64,000 nt of DNA from Alcaligenes endophyticus (GCF_026344035.1 NZ_JAPKND010000001.1:496001-560000); one strand, 5' to 3'; numbered from the stretch's first letter, positions 27,994 through 37,881 are shown. A program made the numbers and translations. Notes: generated by a model not told the origin, from the letters alone.

Positions 27994-29337
27994 ATGGCCA
28001 AAGTTAGCCAGCGACTGTTGTTGCGTGTAGGGGGTGCATTAGCTATAGCGCTAACGCTATCCCACCCAGCACAGGCGCTGGACTTACTCCAAGCCTGGAA
28101 CTTAACCGAGGCGCGCGCGCCCTCGTATGCGGCCTCACAGGCGGGGCGTCAAGCCGAACAAGAGCAAGTTCCCCAAGCACGCTCAAACCTACTGCCCCAA
28201 ATACAAGCACAGGCAGGTGGCGAACAACTAGACCGCCGGCAAACCAGTAAGCTCTCGAAACATAATAATAGTCAACGAGCCACGTGGTCATTAAGCCTTA
28301 GCCAATCTATTGTGGATCGCTCTGCTTGGTATACCTTAGACCAGGCACAGCTTCAGGCGCAGGCTGCAGACGTACAGTTAGCACAAACCCGTCAAGACCT
28401 TATGCTCACGCTTAGCCAAGCATATTTTGACGTATTGGCCGCGCAAGACAACCTGCAAACGCTCCATGCACAGCGCGACGCCATACTGACTCAATTACGG
28501 GCAGCGGAACAAATGTTTGAGTTGGGCGGCTCAACAATTACCGACACCTACGAAGCACAATCTCGGTTAGATCTGGTTCGAGCGCAAATCATTCATGCCG
28601 AAAACGAGCTTCGTATCACTCAGGATACGTTGCAAAGCCTAACGCAAGAACCTGCCCAAAATTTGGCTGCGCTACGCTCCGAAGCAGTATTGCCTCAGCC
28701 CGAACCCAATAATGTCGTCGCCTGGACAGAGCAAGCCAGTCTGAATAATTTAGAAGTTCACAAGCGGGCATTGCTGGCCGAGGCAAGCGCTAAAAAGCTC
28801 GCATCAGCCTCGGCTGAACACGAACCTACCCTTGCCCTAAAGGCGCAAACAGGCAGTGCTAGCGATCAAGCCTTATATGGGCAGCAAGGCGGCTCGCGTT
28901 CATTAAACAGTTCTGTCGGTCTAGAACTTAGTATCCCCCTCTATACAGGTGGTCGCACCTCATCCCTCATACGAGAGCAAAGCTCGCGTATGCAGCAAGC
29001 GCGACACGAACACCAGCAAGCCCGGCTACAAGCCATTCAGGACAGTCAACGCTATTACTCTGGGCTACATACTGGCTTCGCGCGCATTCAAGCGCTAGCA
29101 GCTGCAGAACACTCCAGCAAGCTATCCGTCGAAGCGAACCAATTAGGCTACGAGGTAGGGGTGCGTATCAATATCGATGTGCTCAATGCACAGCAGCAGC
29201 TTTATCAAACACAGCGAGACCTTGCTAAAGCTAGGTACGACACGGTGCTAAATGGGCTACGCCTAAAAGCCAGCACCGGCGCGTTAAACGAAACGGATTT
29301 GCAGGCTGTCAATGACATGCTAGAGGCTGCCCCTTAA
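27994..29337 (+). CDS. tolC: TolC-family outer-membrane channel
   Basis: A 447-residue TolC-type outer-membrane factor. A signal peptide ends HPAQA, and the mature protein begins LDLLQAWNLTEARAPSY. Duplicated long helices follow, rich in Gln, Ala and Leu, with YFDVLAAQDNL and YEAQSRLDLVRAQ in the first half and VGVRINIDVLNAQQQLYQTQRDL in the second, the classical TolC pattern. Unlike the channel in the RND operon there is no lipobox, so this is a separate channel for type I secretion or other pumps. Last gene of the thiG-to-tolC run; ends at a strong stem-loop. Confidence 0.92.
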   Translation: MAKVSQRLLLRVGGALAIALTLSHPAQALDLLQAWNLTEARAPSYAASQAGRQAEQEQVPQARSNLLPQIQAQAGGEQLDRRQTSKLSKHNNSQRATWSLSLSQSIVDRSAWYTLDQAQLQAQAADVQLAQTRQDLMLTLSQAYFDVLAAQDNLQTLHAQRDAILTQLRAAEQMFELGGSTITDTYEAQSRLDLVRAQIIHAENELRITQDTLQSLTQEPAQNLAALRSEAVLPQPEPNNVVAWTEQASLNNLEVHKRALLAEASAKKLASASAEHEPTLALKAQTGSASDQALYGQQGGSRSLNSSVGLELSIPLYTGGRTSSLIREQSSRMQQARHEHQQARLQAIQDSQRYYSGLHTGFARIQALAAAEHSSKLSVEANQLGYEVGVRINIDVLNAQQQLYQTQRDLAKARYDTVLNGLRLKASTGALNETDLQAVNDMLEAAP

Positions 29338-29344
29338 GGCAGCC
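29325..29344. terminator. Stem-loop between convergent tolC and rfaE2
   Basis: Perfect 7-bp inverted repeat GGCTGCC and GGCAGCC around a 6-nt loop, overlapping the tolC stop codon and ending 10 nt before the rfaE2 stop. There is no T-tract on either side. A bidirectional 3'-end structure is likely. Confidence 0.45.
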
Positions 29345-29354
29345 CTTGTCCGCC

Positions 29355-29837
29355 TCACTGACGCAGTTGCTTGACCAACGCCGTAGTAGAGCGCTGGAAC
29401 TCAAAAGCAATAGCTTTAGCATCCCCACCCCAACTGCGTACCAACGCCGTTTCAGGTAAGGATTCCATATCATAATCGCCCCCTTTGACGATAAGATCGG
29501 GGCGTAACGCCTCGATCAACGCCTCGGGCGTATGCTCACCAAAGATAACCACCGCGCTGACACTGGCCAAGGCTGCTAACAAAGCCGCTCGATCGTGCTC
29601 AGAGTTAATCGGCCGCTCTGGCCCCTTATTGAGCCCCCGCACGGAAGCATCACTATTCACGCCTACAATAAGGCTTGCCCCCAACTGGGCAGCCTCATCC
29701 AAGTAAGTGACGTGACCACGATGAAGTAGATCAAACACCCCATTCGTAAAAACCAAGGGCCTGGGCAGCCGCCCATCCGCCAGCGCTGCTTGCGCCTGCG
29801 CTGGCGTCATGATTTTGCTTTCGAAGCGAGCCGTCAT
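29355..29837 (-). CDS. rfaE2: D-glycero-beta-D-manno-heptose 1-phosphate adenylyltransferase
   Basis: Activates heptose-1-phosphate with ATP to ADP-heptose for the lipopolysaccharide core. A 160-residue nucleotidyltransferase with TNGVFDLLHRGHVTYL (HxGH at 39-42), GVNSDASVRGLNKGPERP and LIVKGGDYDMESLPE. It corresponds only to the C-terminal half of E. coli HldE, so the kinase is encoded separately, as usual in betaproteobacteria. I start at the ATG at 29837, one base after the stop of the diiron protein gene (TAATATG), so the two are translationally coupled; the open frame continues 15 codons into that gene. Confidence 0.93.
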   Translation of the reverse strand: MTARFESKIMTPAQAQAALADGRLPRPLVFTNGVFDLLHRGHVTYLDEAAQLGASLIVGVNSDASVRGLNKGPERPINSEHDRAALLAALASVSAVVIFGEHTPEALIEALRPDLIVKGGDYDMESLPETALVRSWGGDAKAIAFEFQRSTTALVKQLRQ

Positions 29838-29838
29838 A

Positions 29839-30717
29839 TTAGGCCAACAAAATACCAGACTCGGTGGTTTGCATAGGCGCATTTTTGATGAGTTCTTTAC
29901 GGTAACGGTTGAGCTCCTGCGCCGAGGAAAACTCAGTACCCATCAATAACGACATATTATGCAAAATACGCGTGCACACTTTCTGCTCCCATTCTTTATC
30001 AAAAAGAATTTGCGTATCCAACCAGTTCTCTAGCCAATCGGGTGAGGGCAATTTAGACTGCACGGTATCGTTCGGGAACAATGCTTTATTAACGTGCAGA
30101 TTGGTGGGGTGCAAAGCTTGTGCGGTACGATTAGCCGAGGCCATCAGCACGCCAATTTTAGAGAAGGCGATACGTGCTTGATGCCCAACATCTTGATTTT
30201 TTTGTGTCAGTGCACGCTTCATATAACGCAAATAAGCACCGGCATGACGCGCTTCATCTTGGGCGATAATCTTGTAAATAGCTTGAATCACAGGCTCTGT
30301 GTGCCACTCTGCAGCACGACGGTACCAATGGTTAAGACGAATTTCGCCACAAAAGTGCAGCATCAGCGTTTCCATCGGAGGCGCCGGATCAAACTCAAAG
30401 CGTACGTTATGTAGCTCTTCCTCGGTTGGCATCAACTCGGGACGAAAGCGACGTAAATACTCGATTAGCACCAATGAATGTTTTTGTTCCTCAAAGAACC
30501 ATACGGACATGAAAGCGGAAAAGTCGCTGTCATCTTTATTGTCGCGTAAAAACATTTCTGTGGCGGGCAAAGCCGACCACTCAGTGATGGCGTTCATTTT
30601 TATCGTGTAGGCTTGCTCATCAGTAAGCTTGCTACCGTCAAAATCGTCCCAAGGAATGTCATGTGACATATTCCAGCGGACGGACTCCATAGACTTGAAC
30701 AACTCGTGGTAAAGCAT
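29839..30717 (-). CDS. Ferritin-like diiron protein
   Basis: A 292-residue all-helical cytoplasmic protein with a complete carboxylate-bridged diiron ligand set: Glu46 (ITEWSALPATE), Glu77-x-x-His80 (FEEQKH), Glu125 (GEIRLNH) and Glu155-x-x-His158 (QDEARH). The spacing matches the ferritin-like/acyl-ACP-desaturase superfamily rather than true ferritin, which is shorter and lacks the long helical C-terminus. Function is not known; an oxygenase, oxidase or desaturase role is possible. GAGGA lies 6 nt before the ATG. It heads a two-gene unit with rfaE2. The 182-bp upstream region contains an A+T-rich stretch but no clear promoter. Confidence 0.75.
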   Translation of the reverse strand: MLYHELFKSMESVRWNMSHDIPWDDFDGSKLTDEQAYTIKMNAITEWSALPATEMFLRDNKDDSDFSAFMSVWFFEEQKHSLVLIEYLRRFRPELMPTEEELHNVRFEFDPAPPMETLMLHFCGEIRLNHWYRRAAEWHTEPVIQAIYKIIAQDEARHAGAYLRYMKRALTQKNQDVGHQARIAFSKIGVLMASANRTAQALHPTNLHVNKALFPNDTVQSKLPSPDWLENWLDTQILFDKEWEQKVCTRILHNMSLLMGTEFSSAQELNRYRKELIKNAPMQTTESGILLA

Positions 30718-30899
30718 AACGATTCCTCAAGAGAAATCTAGACAGCAAAGCAACTCGTCCGCACTGATGACTGACAAAAGGCCTAGGCCATTGGCAATCT
30801 CTTACAAAACTAACGTACTGCTTTACTGCGTTGATCAAAAAATATGTCATTTTGCTCGTGCAGAATGACTCGTTATTATTGCGCTTTGGCTCAATCGCC

Positions 30900-32447
30900 T
30901 TACCAAATGGCTTTGAGCACGACTCCGATCGCCAAGAGCAAAATGACACACAAGACGGTTAGCAAACGATTCGTCTGCTGATAAGCCTGTCTGAGCTGTG
31001 TTAGTTCTTGATTAAGACGTACGGAGTGGTCGGGCCTATCTAGATTACTGACAATCAAACGTGGGATTTGAGGCAATAGCTGAGCCCATTGGCCAGCCTC
31101 TTGGCTCATGCGCTTATATAGGCCACTAGGGCCAATACGCTGGTACATCCACTTTTCCAAATAAGGCTTAGCGGTGTCCCAGAGATCGAGCTCAGGGTCT
31201 AGATCTCTTCCCATACCCTCAACATTAAGCAAGGTTTTTTGCAGTAATACGAGTTGTGGTTGAATTTCCACGTTAAATCGGCGCGACGTCTGGAACAAGC
31301 GCAATAAAACCTGCCCCAGAGAGATTTGCGACAACGGCCTATCAAAGTACGGCTCACATACCGCCCTGACGGCCCCTTCCAGCTCTTCCTCGCGTGTGTC
31401 TGCTGGAACCCAGCCTGACTCGATGTGCAATTGTGCTACACGTCGATAATCACGGCGAAAAAAAGCAAGAAAATTTTGTGCCAAATAGTTCTTATCGAAC
31501 TCTGACAAAGAACCCACTATGCCGAAATCCAAAGCTATATATTGGCCTAAGCTTTCTGGTTTTTCCGACACCAAAATATTACCTGGGTGCATATCGGCAT
31601 GAAAAAACCCATCCGAAAACACCTGTGTAAAAAATATTTCCACCCCTTTACGGGCAAGGTCTTTTAAATCCACCTGCGCGGCACGTAAGCGCTCGACCTG
31701 ATTAATAGGTATACCCTGCATACGCTCCATAGTAAAAACCGTGGAGGCAGTGTATTCCCACACTACTTCTGGCACCAACAATAAGCCGGCACGATCTTTT
31801 AGCTCAAAATTACGCCGCAACTGGCTGCAATTAGACGCCTCGCGCACAAGATCTAACTCGTCGTGCAAGTACTTATCAAACTCAGCGACGACCTCGCGTG
31901 GCTTTAGGCGCCTTCCATCGGGTGCCAAACGCTCTACCCAGGAGGCTAAAATACGCATTAACGCCAAATCTTTATTGATGACCTTGAGCATGCCTGGGCG
32001 CAACACCTTCACTGCTACGTCACGCCCATCGTGCAACTGAGCAAAGTGCACCTGCGCTATCGAGGCCGAAGCGATGGGTTCCATGGAAAACTGCTTAAAA
32101 AGCACATCAGGCGACGCCCCCAAAGCTTTTTCTATCGTTTGCACCGCAATGGCAGAGGGGAAAGAGGGCACCCTGTCTTGCAGTAAAGACAGCTGCTCGG
32201 CAATATCCAGGGGGATTAAATCTCGTCGAGTAGATAAGACCTGCCCAAATTTTACAAATATGGGGCCTAAGGTCTCTAGGGCCAAACGCAGGCGTACCCC
32301 ACGGGCTAACTTAGGCTGACGCCCTAGACGCACCACTTTGAGTAAAAATCGTGCGCAGCGATGATTCATGCCAGATAAGACTAGCTCGTCTAGCTGATAA
32401 CGCAACACGACAACAACAATGGTAAACAGACGATAGAACGGAAACAT
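30900..32447 (-). CDS. ubiB: UbiB ubiquinone biosynthesis atypical kinase/ATPase
   Basis: Member of the ABC1/ADCK family needed for ubiquinone synthesis, acting at the inner membrane with the Ubi complex. The N-terminal KxGQ signature is in [12 protein letters not shown] (residues 66-69), the Ala-rich nucleotide loop is ASASIAQVH, and HADMHPGN and ALDFGIVG supply the catalytic and metal-binding motifs. One C-terminal membrane helix ([17 protein letters not shown]). 515 residues. Its ATG overlaps the ubiJ stop (TAATG), so the ubiJ-ubiB pair is coupled, as in enterics. Confidence 0.94.
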   Translation of the reverse strand: MFPFYRLFTIVVVVLRYQLDELVLSGMNHRCARFLLKVVRLGRQPKLARGVRLRLALETLGPIFVKFGQVLSTRRDLIPLDIAEQLSLLQDRVPSFPSAIAVQTIEKALGASPDVLFKQFSMEPIASASIAQVHFAQLHDGRDVAVKVLRPGMLKVINKDLALMRILASWVERLAPDGRRLKPREVVAEFDKYLHDELDLVREASNCSQLRRNFELKDRAGLLLVPEVVWEYTASTVFTMERMQGIPINQVERLRAAQVDLKDLARKGVEIFFTQVFSDGFFHADMHPGNILVSEKPESLGQYIALDFGIVGSLSEFDKNYLAQNFLAFFRRDYRRVAQLHIESGWVPADTREEELEGAVRAVCEPYFDRPLSQISLGQVLLRLFQTSRRFNVEIQPQLVLLQKTLLNVEGMGRDLDPELDLWDTAKPYLEKWMYQRIGPSGLYKRMSQEAGQWAQLLPQIPRLIVSNLDRPDHSVRLNQELTQLRQAYQQTNRLLTVLCVILLLAIGVVLKAIW

Positions 32448-33079
32448 TAACGCGTTGCCTCCAAGCGGCTAACTCGCGCCTCAAGTTGCTGCAAGCGCTG
32501 CTGCGCTTGCTCAAGCTCTTGCACCCCACGTCGCATAATAGACTGCGACAGCAGCATATCACTTTCTTCGCCCAGAAACTCACCAGCGTTCTCTAGCAAA
32601 CGATCTCCGGCTGCCCGCACGCCGTGGCCTAGGGTGCGCACACCACTAATTAGGCGTAAAGCCAAGGTGTCGCCGACCACTCGCGCTAAATCATCTTCAT
32701 AGTCCCAACGTAAGTCGCGCGCTAGCTGAGACACCACATTGGCCAAACCAGCTTCGCCTTGAACATGCATTAACGCACTGATTTGGCTAAAGTCACCGCC
32801 TCGTATCAAGCTAGGTAAATCGGGCAACTTATCGGCAGCCAAGCTCAATACCACGTCAGCACGTACGGCAGGGTCAGATACCTGTACATAGCCATCGTGC
32901 GCAATCGACAAAGAAAGAGGCCAATTACCGAGCGCTAGACACACCGTTTTACCTGAATAATCAGATAAGCGGCTTCTGGCCCAGTCTTCACGCCGTAACA
33001 ATGCGTTCAACAGACGGGCCGCTACCTGAGTGGGCTGCGGAAGCAAAGGGAGAGCAAACATGCGCATCGGTATGCTCAT
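32447..33079 (-). CDS. ubiJ: UbiJ, SCP2-domain ubiquinone biosynthesis accessory factor
   Basis: A soluble lipid-binding scaffold of the ubiquinone-synthesis complex. The N-terminal half is an SCP2-like domain ([20 protein letters not shown], then [26 protein letters not shown]), and the C-terminal half is helical, ending in a coiled-coil segment ([20 protein letters not shown]) typical of UbiJ. I choose the ATG at 33079; a GTG at 33112 would add 11 residues and ATGs at 33067 or 33061 would shorten it. None has a strong ribosome site. It overlaps ubiB by 1 nt. Confidence 0.86.
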   Translation of the reverse strand: MSIPMRMFALPLLPQPTQVAARLLNALLRREDWARSRLSDYSGKTVCLALGNWPLSLSIAHDGYVQVSDPAVRADVVLSLAADKLPDLPSLIRGGDFSQISALMHVQGEAGLANVVSQLARDLRWDYEDDLARVVGDTLALRLISGVRTLGHGVRAAGDRLLENAGEFLGEESDMLLSQSIMRRGVQELEQAQQRLQQLEARVSRLEATR

Positions 33080-33236
33080 TGCTTGAGGCAACAAGCCGTT
33101 AAATGAAAACACCCAGTTTAACCCGACACAGCCATAGTTCGATGCATAGAACTAGAAAGCTAAAACCTAACACTTTTTTGTGCAGAGCCTGCCTGTGCCT
33201 GAAATTATTGCACAGGCAGCACATCTGCCCCTGAGG

Positions 33237-34190
33237 TTAGCTCGCAGCGTCAACGGGGATTTGTTGAATACCGGCCAGCAACCAGCCCGAACCATCAGCT
33301 TTGAATAGATTCCAAACCTCTTCGAAGCGGAATGCCTCAGTACCGGGTTCCTCACGCAGCATACCCGAGTAACGTACGCTAGCTAAGTGTCCATCAGCCA
33401 CTTTCTCTATGCCTAATAACTCGGCATTCAGCAAGACAACTTCGGTATAGCCCTCGCCACCACGCTGCTCAATCTGAGGAGCCGCTTCGGCCAGCAAATC
33501 GTCGGTAAGGAAATTACGCATCTGTTCTACGTCACCGCGATCCCACAGCTTTTGCACTTCCACAAACTGCTGCTTGGCATTGGCCAAAAAAGTAGGCGTA
33601 TCAAAATCACCTGGGATAAACCAGCTTTCGTCCACAGGCGCTGCCGGTACTTCGGCGGGAGCAGCCGCAAAGGCGGCACTAGGAGCTGGGTTTTCAGGAC
33701 GATTCCACGCCGCGGCGGGCTCTTGATTACGCATCATGGGCTGAGCACCGGCAGCTTGGGTAGCTGGACGGGCACTGCCACCGCGCAAACGACGTACCAA
33801 AAACACTACGGCAAACACCACAATACCAATTAGGAGCATGCTCGAGAGCATCTCTAGTAGGGCACCGCCTAATCCTAGGCTAGAGAGCAAGGCGGCAATT
33901 CCCAAGCCTGCAGCAATCCCTGCCAAAGGTCCTAAGAAACGTGACATGCCACTTTTAGCGGCCCCTGCCGCAGCACCTGCTGCTGGAGCGGCTGCTTGAT
34001 TAGTACGCGCAGTAGTATTGGCTGCCGGAGCTTGCGCTGGTGCACGCTGCTGGGTGACATTAGAGGACTGACGACCCATACTACTGCCCATGCTGCGTCT
34101 AGCTTCTGCATCGTAAGACAGGGACATCATTGCTGTCGTACTAAAAGACAATACTGCTACTAAAAAAAGACGGGATAAACGTCGAGACAT
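33237..34190 (-). CDS. Tim44-like domain secreted or membrane protein
   Basis: A 317-residue protein. The start at 34190 (MSRRLSRLF) has GGAG upstream and gives a signal peptide or anchor ending in EARR. An Ala/Gln/Pro-rich low-complexity stretch follows (residues 35-85), then a glycine-rich hydrophobic region with a membrane helix (MLLIGIVVFAVVFLVRRLR, about 125-145). The C-terminal Tim44-like/NTF2-fold domain reads FLANAKQQFVEVQKLWDRGDVEQMRNFL through EEVWNLFKADG. Such proteins sit beside ubi genes in many betaproteobacteria. The role is unknown, perhaps envelope-associated. Flanked by ubiE and ubiJ on the same strand but with 157-184 bp spacers. Confidence 0.8.
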   Translation of the reverse strand: MSRRLSRLFLVAVLSFSTTAMMSLSYDAEARRSMGSSMGRQSSNVTQQRAPAQAPAANTTARTNQAAAPAAGAAAGAAKSGMSRFLGPLAGIAAGLGIAALLSSLGLGGALLEMLSSMLLIGIVVFAVVFLVRRLRGGSARPATQAAGAQPMMRNQEPAAAWNRPENPAPSAAFAAAPAEVPAAPVDESWFIPGDFDTPTFLANAKQQFVEVQKLWDRGDVEQMRNFLTDDLLAEAAPQIEQRGGEGYTEVVLLNAELLGIEKVADGHLASVRYSGMLREEPGTEAFRFEEVWNLFKADGSGWLLAGIQQIPVDAAS

Positions 34191-34374
34191 AAATTCAGAC
34201 TCCAGGCTGAAACAACAACCATCAAGCAAGCGCGACTTTCATTTTTCGACAAGCGCGCAATACTAGCTTACGGAAAGCTGAACATTATCATGACTCAGCC
34301 TATCCGACTACAAATATTACATTTTCCTGAACAAAAATGCTGACATTCACGCTAATCAATAAGACAACCGCGTT

Positions 34375-35145
34375 TTACTCTAGTCGAACACCTTCGTGCA
34401 AACAGGCCACGCCCCCGGTCATGTTGAAGTAATTCACGCGCTCTAAGCCAGCTTCGCGCATCATCCGCGCCAGCGTTTCTTGATCGGGGTGCATGCGTAT
34501 GGACTCAGCCAAGTAGCGGTAACTTTCTTCGTCTTTAGCCACCCATTTGCCAATTTTTGGCATGATATTGAAGGAGTACCAGTCGTAGGGGGCCTGCAAG
34601 GGCTTAGCAACCTGAGAAAACTCCAACACTAATAACTTACCACCCGGCTTTAACACCCGCCGCATCTCCGCTAAAGCTTTATCTTTGTGGGTCATGTTAC
34701 GTAGGCCAAACGCGACCGAAACGCGATCAAAATAAGCATCGGGGAAAGGCAGCTTTTCAGCGTCACACACTGCCAAGGGCGTCAAAATACCTAAATCCAG
34801 CATACGATCACGCCCCACACGCAGCATGGAGCTATTAATATCAGTGTGCCACACCTCGCCGCTTGAACCGGCGCGCTTCGCAAACGCTTTGACTAAGTCG
34901 CCTGTTCCCCCGGCAATGTCTAGCACTTTCATGCCGGGGCGCACATCGGCCCGAGCAACAGTAAACACTTTCCAGGCGCGATGCAGCCCCATAGACATCA
35001 AATCATTCATGATGTCGTAGTTTTGGGCCACCGAGTGAAAGACGTCAGCCACCTTGCTGGCTTTTTGCTCGGATTTGACAGTTTGGAAGCCAAAATGCGT
35101 TTGGGCTTCCCCAGTAGATTCAGGTCGATGATCGGTATTTTGCAT
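34375..35145 (-). CDS. ubiE: Ubiquinone/menaquinone C-methyltransferase
   Basis: AdoMet-dependent C-methylation in ubiquinone (and, where present, menaquinone) synthesis. The 256-residue protein has the signature [17 protein letters not shown], the AdoMet loop [11 protein letters not shown], and the second signature [15 protein letters not shown]. The start at 35145 (MQNTDHRPE) is preferred over an ATG 7 codons upstream; the N-terminus before FGFQTV is variable in the family. With ubiB and ubiJ nearby it forms a ubiquinone cluster. Divergent from phoB. Confidence 0.95.
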   Translation of the reverse strand: MQNTDHRPESTGEAQTHFGFQTVKSEQKASKVADVFHSVAQNYDIMNDLMSMGLHRAWKVFTVARADVRPGMKVLDIAGGTGDLVKAFAKRAGSSGEVWHTDINSSMLRVGRDRMLDLGILTPLAVCDAEKLPFPDAYFDRVSVAFGLRNMTHKDKALAEMRRVLKPGGKLLVLEFSQVAKPLQAPYDWYSFNIMPKIGKWVAKDEESYRYLAESIRMHPDQETLARMMREAGLERVNYFNMTGGVACLHEGVRLE

Positions 35146-35298
35146 GATGGTGTAATCGTAGCTCAATTTGCCCTAATCTGAAAAACAAAAGACATATTGC
35201 AGTATTGTGTACTTTCACATACTTGCAACATTAGTTCCATATGATGATGCCTATTGTGGGGTACACCGTCGCCAACCCTTATCTGAGCATATATATTC

Positions 35299-36009
35299 AT
35301 GAGTACAAGTATTTTAGTTATTGAAGACGAACCAGCTATCCAGGAGCTCATCTCCGTTAACCTGTCTTTTGCTGGTCACAAAGTGCTACGTGCTTTCGAT
35401 GCAGAGCAAGCACAGATCCTGATCCGAGCTGAACTACCCGATCTCATTTTATTAGACTGGATGCTGCCGGGCACATCAGGCATTAACCTTGCACGCAAAC
35501 TGCGCAGTGATGAGCGCACACGCCATATCCCCGTTATTATGCTCACCGCCAAAGGCGCAGAGCAAGACAAAATAGATGGTTTGGAATCTGGCGCTGACGA
35601 TTACATCACCAAGCCTTTTTCTCCCAAAGAGCTCATCGCTCGCATTAAAGCCGTGTTGCGTCGCCGGGCCCCTCAGCTTACCGACGATGTCATTTCCATC
35701 GGTCAGCTCAAGCTTGATCCCAGCACGCACCGGGTCTTTGGCAATGAAATGGCGCTTAATATAGGCCCTACTGAATTTCGCCTATTACATTTTTTCATGA
35801 CGCACACTGAACGTGTTTTTTCACGCTCGCAGTTGCTAGACCAAGTGTGGGGGGATCACGTCTTTGTCGAGGAACGCACCGTTGACGTGCACATTCGCCG
35901 TTTGCGTAAAGCCCTAGAACCAACAGAACACGATAAACATATTGAAACCATACGTGGAGCAGGCTATCGTTTCGCCGTCACCCCTGTAGAAAAAATCTCA
36001 TCTAATTAA
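35299..36009 (+). CDS. phoB: Phosphate regulon response regulator PhoB
   Basis: An OmpR-type response regulator. The receiver has its acidic pocket at Asp10, phospho-acceptor Asp53 (LLDWMLPG), Thr83 and Lys105 (ITKPFSPKE), the same numbering as E. coli PhoB. The winged helix contains GPTEFRLLHFFMTH and VDVHIRRLRKAL. It activates phosphate-starvation genes after phosphorylation by PhoR, which follows 5 nt downstream. Upstream at 35212-35240 are three degenerate CTGTCAT-like heptamers at an 11-bp pitch, too weak to call as an autoregulatory Pho box. Confidence 0.94.
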   Translation: MSTSILVIEDEPAIQELISVNLSFAGHKVLRAFDAEQAQILIRAELPDLILLDWMLPGTSGINLARKLRSDERTRHIPVIMLTAKGAEQDKIDGLESGADDYITKPFSPKELIARIKAVLRRRAPQLTDDVISIGQLKLDPSTHRVFGNEMALNIGPTEFRLLHFFMTHTERVFSRSQLLDQVWGDHVFVEERTVDVHIRRLRKALEPTEHDKHIETIRGAGYRFAVTPVEKISSN

Positions 36010-36014
36010 GCCTT

Positions 36015-37319
36015 ATGCTCAGCACTTTATCATCCATCGGCCTTTGGGCCTTAACGGCCTCACTAATAGGATGGTGGCTAGGCCCTGCTGCAGGCTTGGG
36101 TGTGCTGGCATTTGGTTTACTGCTTATGGTGTTGGTTAGCGGTTTACATATTTCCCGCATTGCACGCTGGGTCGGCAATTTAGAGCAGCCTCCACCGCCC
36201 TCAGTAGGGCCATGGGACAACATTTTATCGCCCATTTATCGACAACTCCGACGCGACCGGCAAGAGCTAATCGAACTAGACCGTCAGGTCAGCGCCATCA
36301 TGATGGCCGCCGAAGCCCTGCCCGACGGAGCCATAACCTTGAATGCAGACATGGAGTTGCAATGGTGCAACCGCACGGCCTGTGAACATCTAGGTTTAAA
36401 TTTGGCCACTGATAGGCACCAACGCATCTTTAATATTTTGCGCGACCCTTCCCTAGTAGCCTATGCAAAGCAAAGCAGTTGGGACGCTCCGTTAATCATG
36501 CACATTAATCGTGACGGCCTTAGCAAAACAGTACAACTGCAACTAACCCCGTACGGTTTAGGGCAGTATCTACTTGTCACTCGCGACATCACTCAAGTAG
36601 AAAAACTAGAAACTACTCGTAAAGACTTCGTCGCCAATGTGTCACACGAACTGCGCACTCCACTTACGGTGTTACTTGGTTTTTTAGAAACTTTGCGTGA
36701 TATCCCCGCTGAAAGCATTTCCCTTGAGCAACGCTTGCGCTACGAAGAAATGATGCTTGAGCAAACTCAGCACATGCAAGCCATTGTGGCCGACTTGCTC
36801 ACCTTATCTACCCTTGAGTCCACCCCCACCATAGAGGGTGAGCCGGTCAACATTAGCAATCTCATTCATAGCGCCCTGAACCAAGGCCAGGCCCTATCAG
36901 GTGGTCAGCATCAATTTATTCAAGATATTGACCCCAACTTAGGCATTGTGGGCATAGAAAGCGAATTAGGCTCTGCTATCTCCAATTTACTCACCAATGC
37001 CATCCGCTATACCCCCAAAGACGGCACAATTACTGTCAGTTGGCAAAGCAGCGCTAACGGAGACGCCTATTACACGGTGCAAGACACCGGTATAGGGGTT
37101 GCTCCACAAGATATTCCTCGGCTAACCGAGCGGTTTTACCGTGCCGATAAAGGACGCTCACGCTCTACAGGTGGCACGGGCCTAGGTCTAGCCATTACTA
37201 AACATATCATGATGCGCCACAACGCCGAGCTGCAAATCCAAAGCCGCTTAGGTGCGGGAAGCCGCTTCTCACTTCGCTTCCCCGCCAGCAGAGTGCGCGC
37301 TATGCCTTGCTCCAGCTAA
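36015..37319 (+). CDS. phoR: Phosphate regulon sensor kinase PhoR
   Basis: Membrane histidine kinase controlling PhoB. Two N-terminal membrane helices (about residues 8-50) with no sizeable periplasmic domain, a PAS domain (about 90-185, AEALPDGAITLNADMEL), and HisKA with phospho-His211 in NVSHELRTPLTVL. The ATPase domain has an N-box NLLTNAIRYTP, DTGIGV, and a G-box GGTGLGLAI. At 434 residues it matches E. coli PhoR, which also lacks a true sensor domain and works through PstSCAB-PhoU. Those genes are not in the window. Confidence 0.94.
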   Translation: MLSTLSSIGLWALTASLIGWWLGPAAGLGVLAFGLLLMVLVSGLHISRIARWVGNLEQPPPPSVGPWDNILSPIYRQLRRDRQELIELDRQVSAIMMAAEALPDGAITLNADMELQWCNRTACEHLGLNLATDRHQRIFNILRDPSLVAYAKQSSWDAPLIMHINRDGLSKTVQLQLTPYGLGQYLLVTRDITQVEKLETTRKDFVANVSHELRTPLTVLLGFLETLRDIPAESISLEQRLRYEEMMLEQTQHMQAIVADLLTLSTLESTPTIEGEPVNISNLIHSALNQGQALSGGQHQFIQDIDPNLGIVGIESELGSAISNLLTNAIRYTPKDGTITVSWQSSANGDAYYTVQDTGIGVAPQDIPRLTERFYRADKGRSRSTGGTGLGLAITKHIMMRHNAELQIQSRLGAGSRFSLRFPASRVRAMPCSS

Positions 37320-37410
37320 AAGCTTCTACCGTTAGCTTTCTAGTACGGCTAGCCCTAGTACACACGTCAGAAACGTATACTGCTAGCCTTAGCGACTGAA
37401 ACGCTCTACA

Positions 37411-37428
37411 GTGACAGTAAAATGACAT
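37411..37428 (-). promoter_or_regulatory. Pho box (PhoB site) in reverse orientation
   Basis: On the minus strand this reads ATGTCAT-TTTA-CTGTCAC: two 7-mers with the 4-bp spacer and 11-bp pitch of the E. coli Pho box, matching the CTGTCA(T/C) half-site at 13 of 14 positions. It lies in the 128-bp spacer after phoR and ends 19 bp before the VOC start. The orientation points back toward phoR, not at the VOC-pxpBC genes, so its output (antisense transcription or repression) is unclear. Confidence 0.6.
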
Positions 37429-37447
37429 GTTTACTGCGGAGACAATC

Positions 37448-37876
37448 ATGAGCAGCCCCTCTTTACGTCCTTTTCATTTGGCCTTTCCTGTTCACTGCCT
37501 AAAAGCGGCGCGCGAATTTTACGGTGAACGCATGGGTTGTCCAGAAGGACGCTCCTCGGACCAGTGGATAGATTTTAATTTTTACGGCCATCAAATTGTG
37601 GCTCATTTAGCACCCGATGAGTGCGGCACCAGCAGCACTAGTGCGGTCGACGCCCACAATGTACCGGTGCGACATTTTGGCGTAGTCCTTGATATGGACA
37701 CCTGGCAGACACTCGCTGATCGCCTAGTCGCAGCCAAAACGGACTTCGTCATAGAGCCTTACATACGCTTTAAAGGCGAGCCCGGCGAACAAGCCACCAT
37801 GTTTTTCTTAGATCCTTCCGGCAATGCTCTGGAGTTCAAAGCCTTTCACAATCTGGATTCCTTGTTTGCCAAGTAG
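37448..37876 (+). CDS. VOC (glyoxalase/dioxygenase-fold) family protein
   Basis: A 142-residue vicinal-oxygen-chelate protein with two beta-alpha-beta-beta-beta modules. Candidate metal ligands are His in FHLAFPV, His in VRHFGVVLD and Glu in [10 protein letters not shown] start at the ATG at 37448 (MSSPSLRPF), which has GGAGA 6 nt upstream; the ATG at 37427 lies inside the Pho box and has no ribosome site. Reaction unknown: VOC members include glyoxalases, epimerases and ring-cleaving dioxygenases. It is 5 nt from pxpB and is likely co-transcribed with pxpBC. Confidence 0.82.
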   Translation: MSSPSLRPFHLAFPVHCLKAAREFYGERMGCPEGRSSDQWIDFNFYGHQIVAHLAPDECGTSSTSAVDAHNVPVRHFGVVLDMDTWQTLADRLVAAKTDFVIEPYIRFKGEPGEQATMFFLDPSGNALEFKAFHNLDSLFAK

Positions 37877-37881
37877 TTACT

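Noticed and set aside
35212-35240. Possible PhoB autoregulatory box upstream of phoB
   Set aside because: Heptamers CTTTCAC, TTGCAAC and GTTCCAT have the 11-bp pitch but only the first resembles CTGTCAT; too weak.
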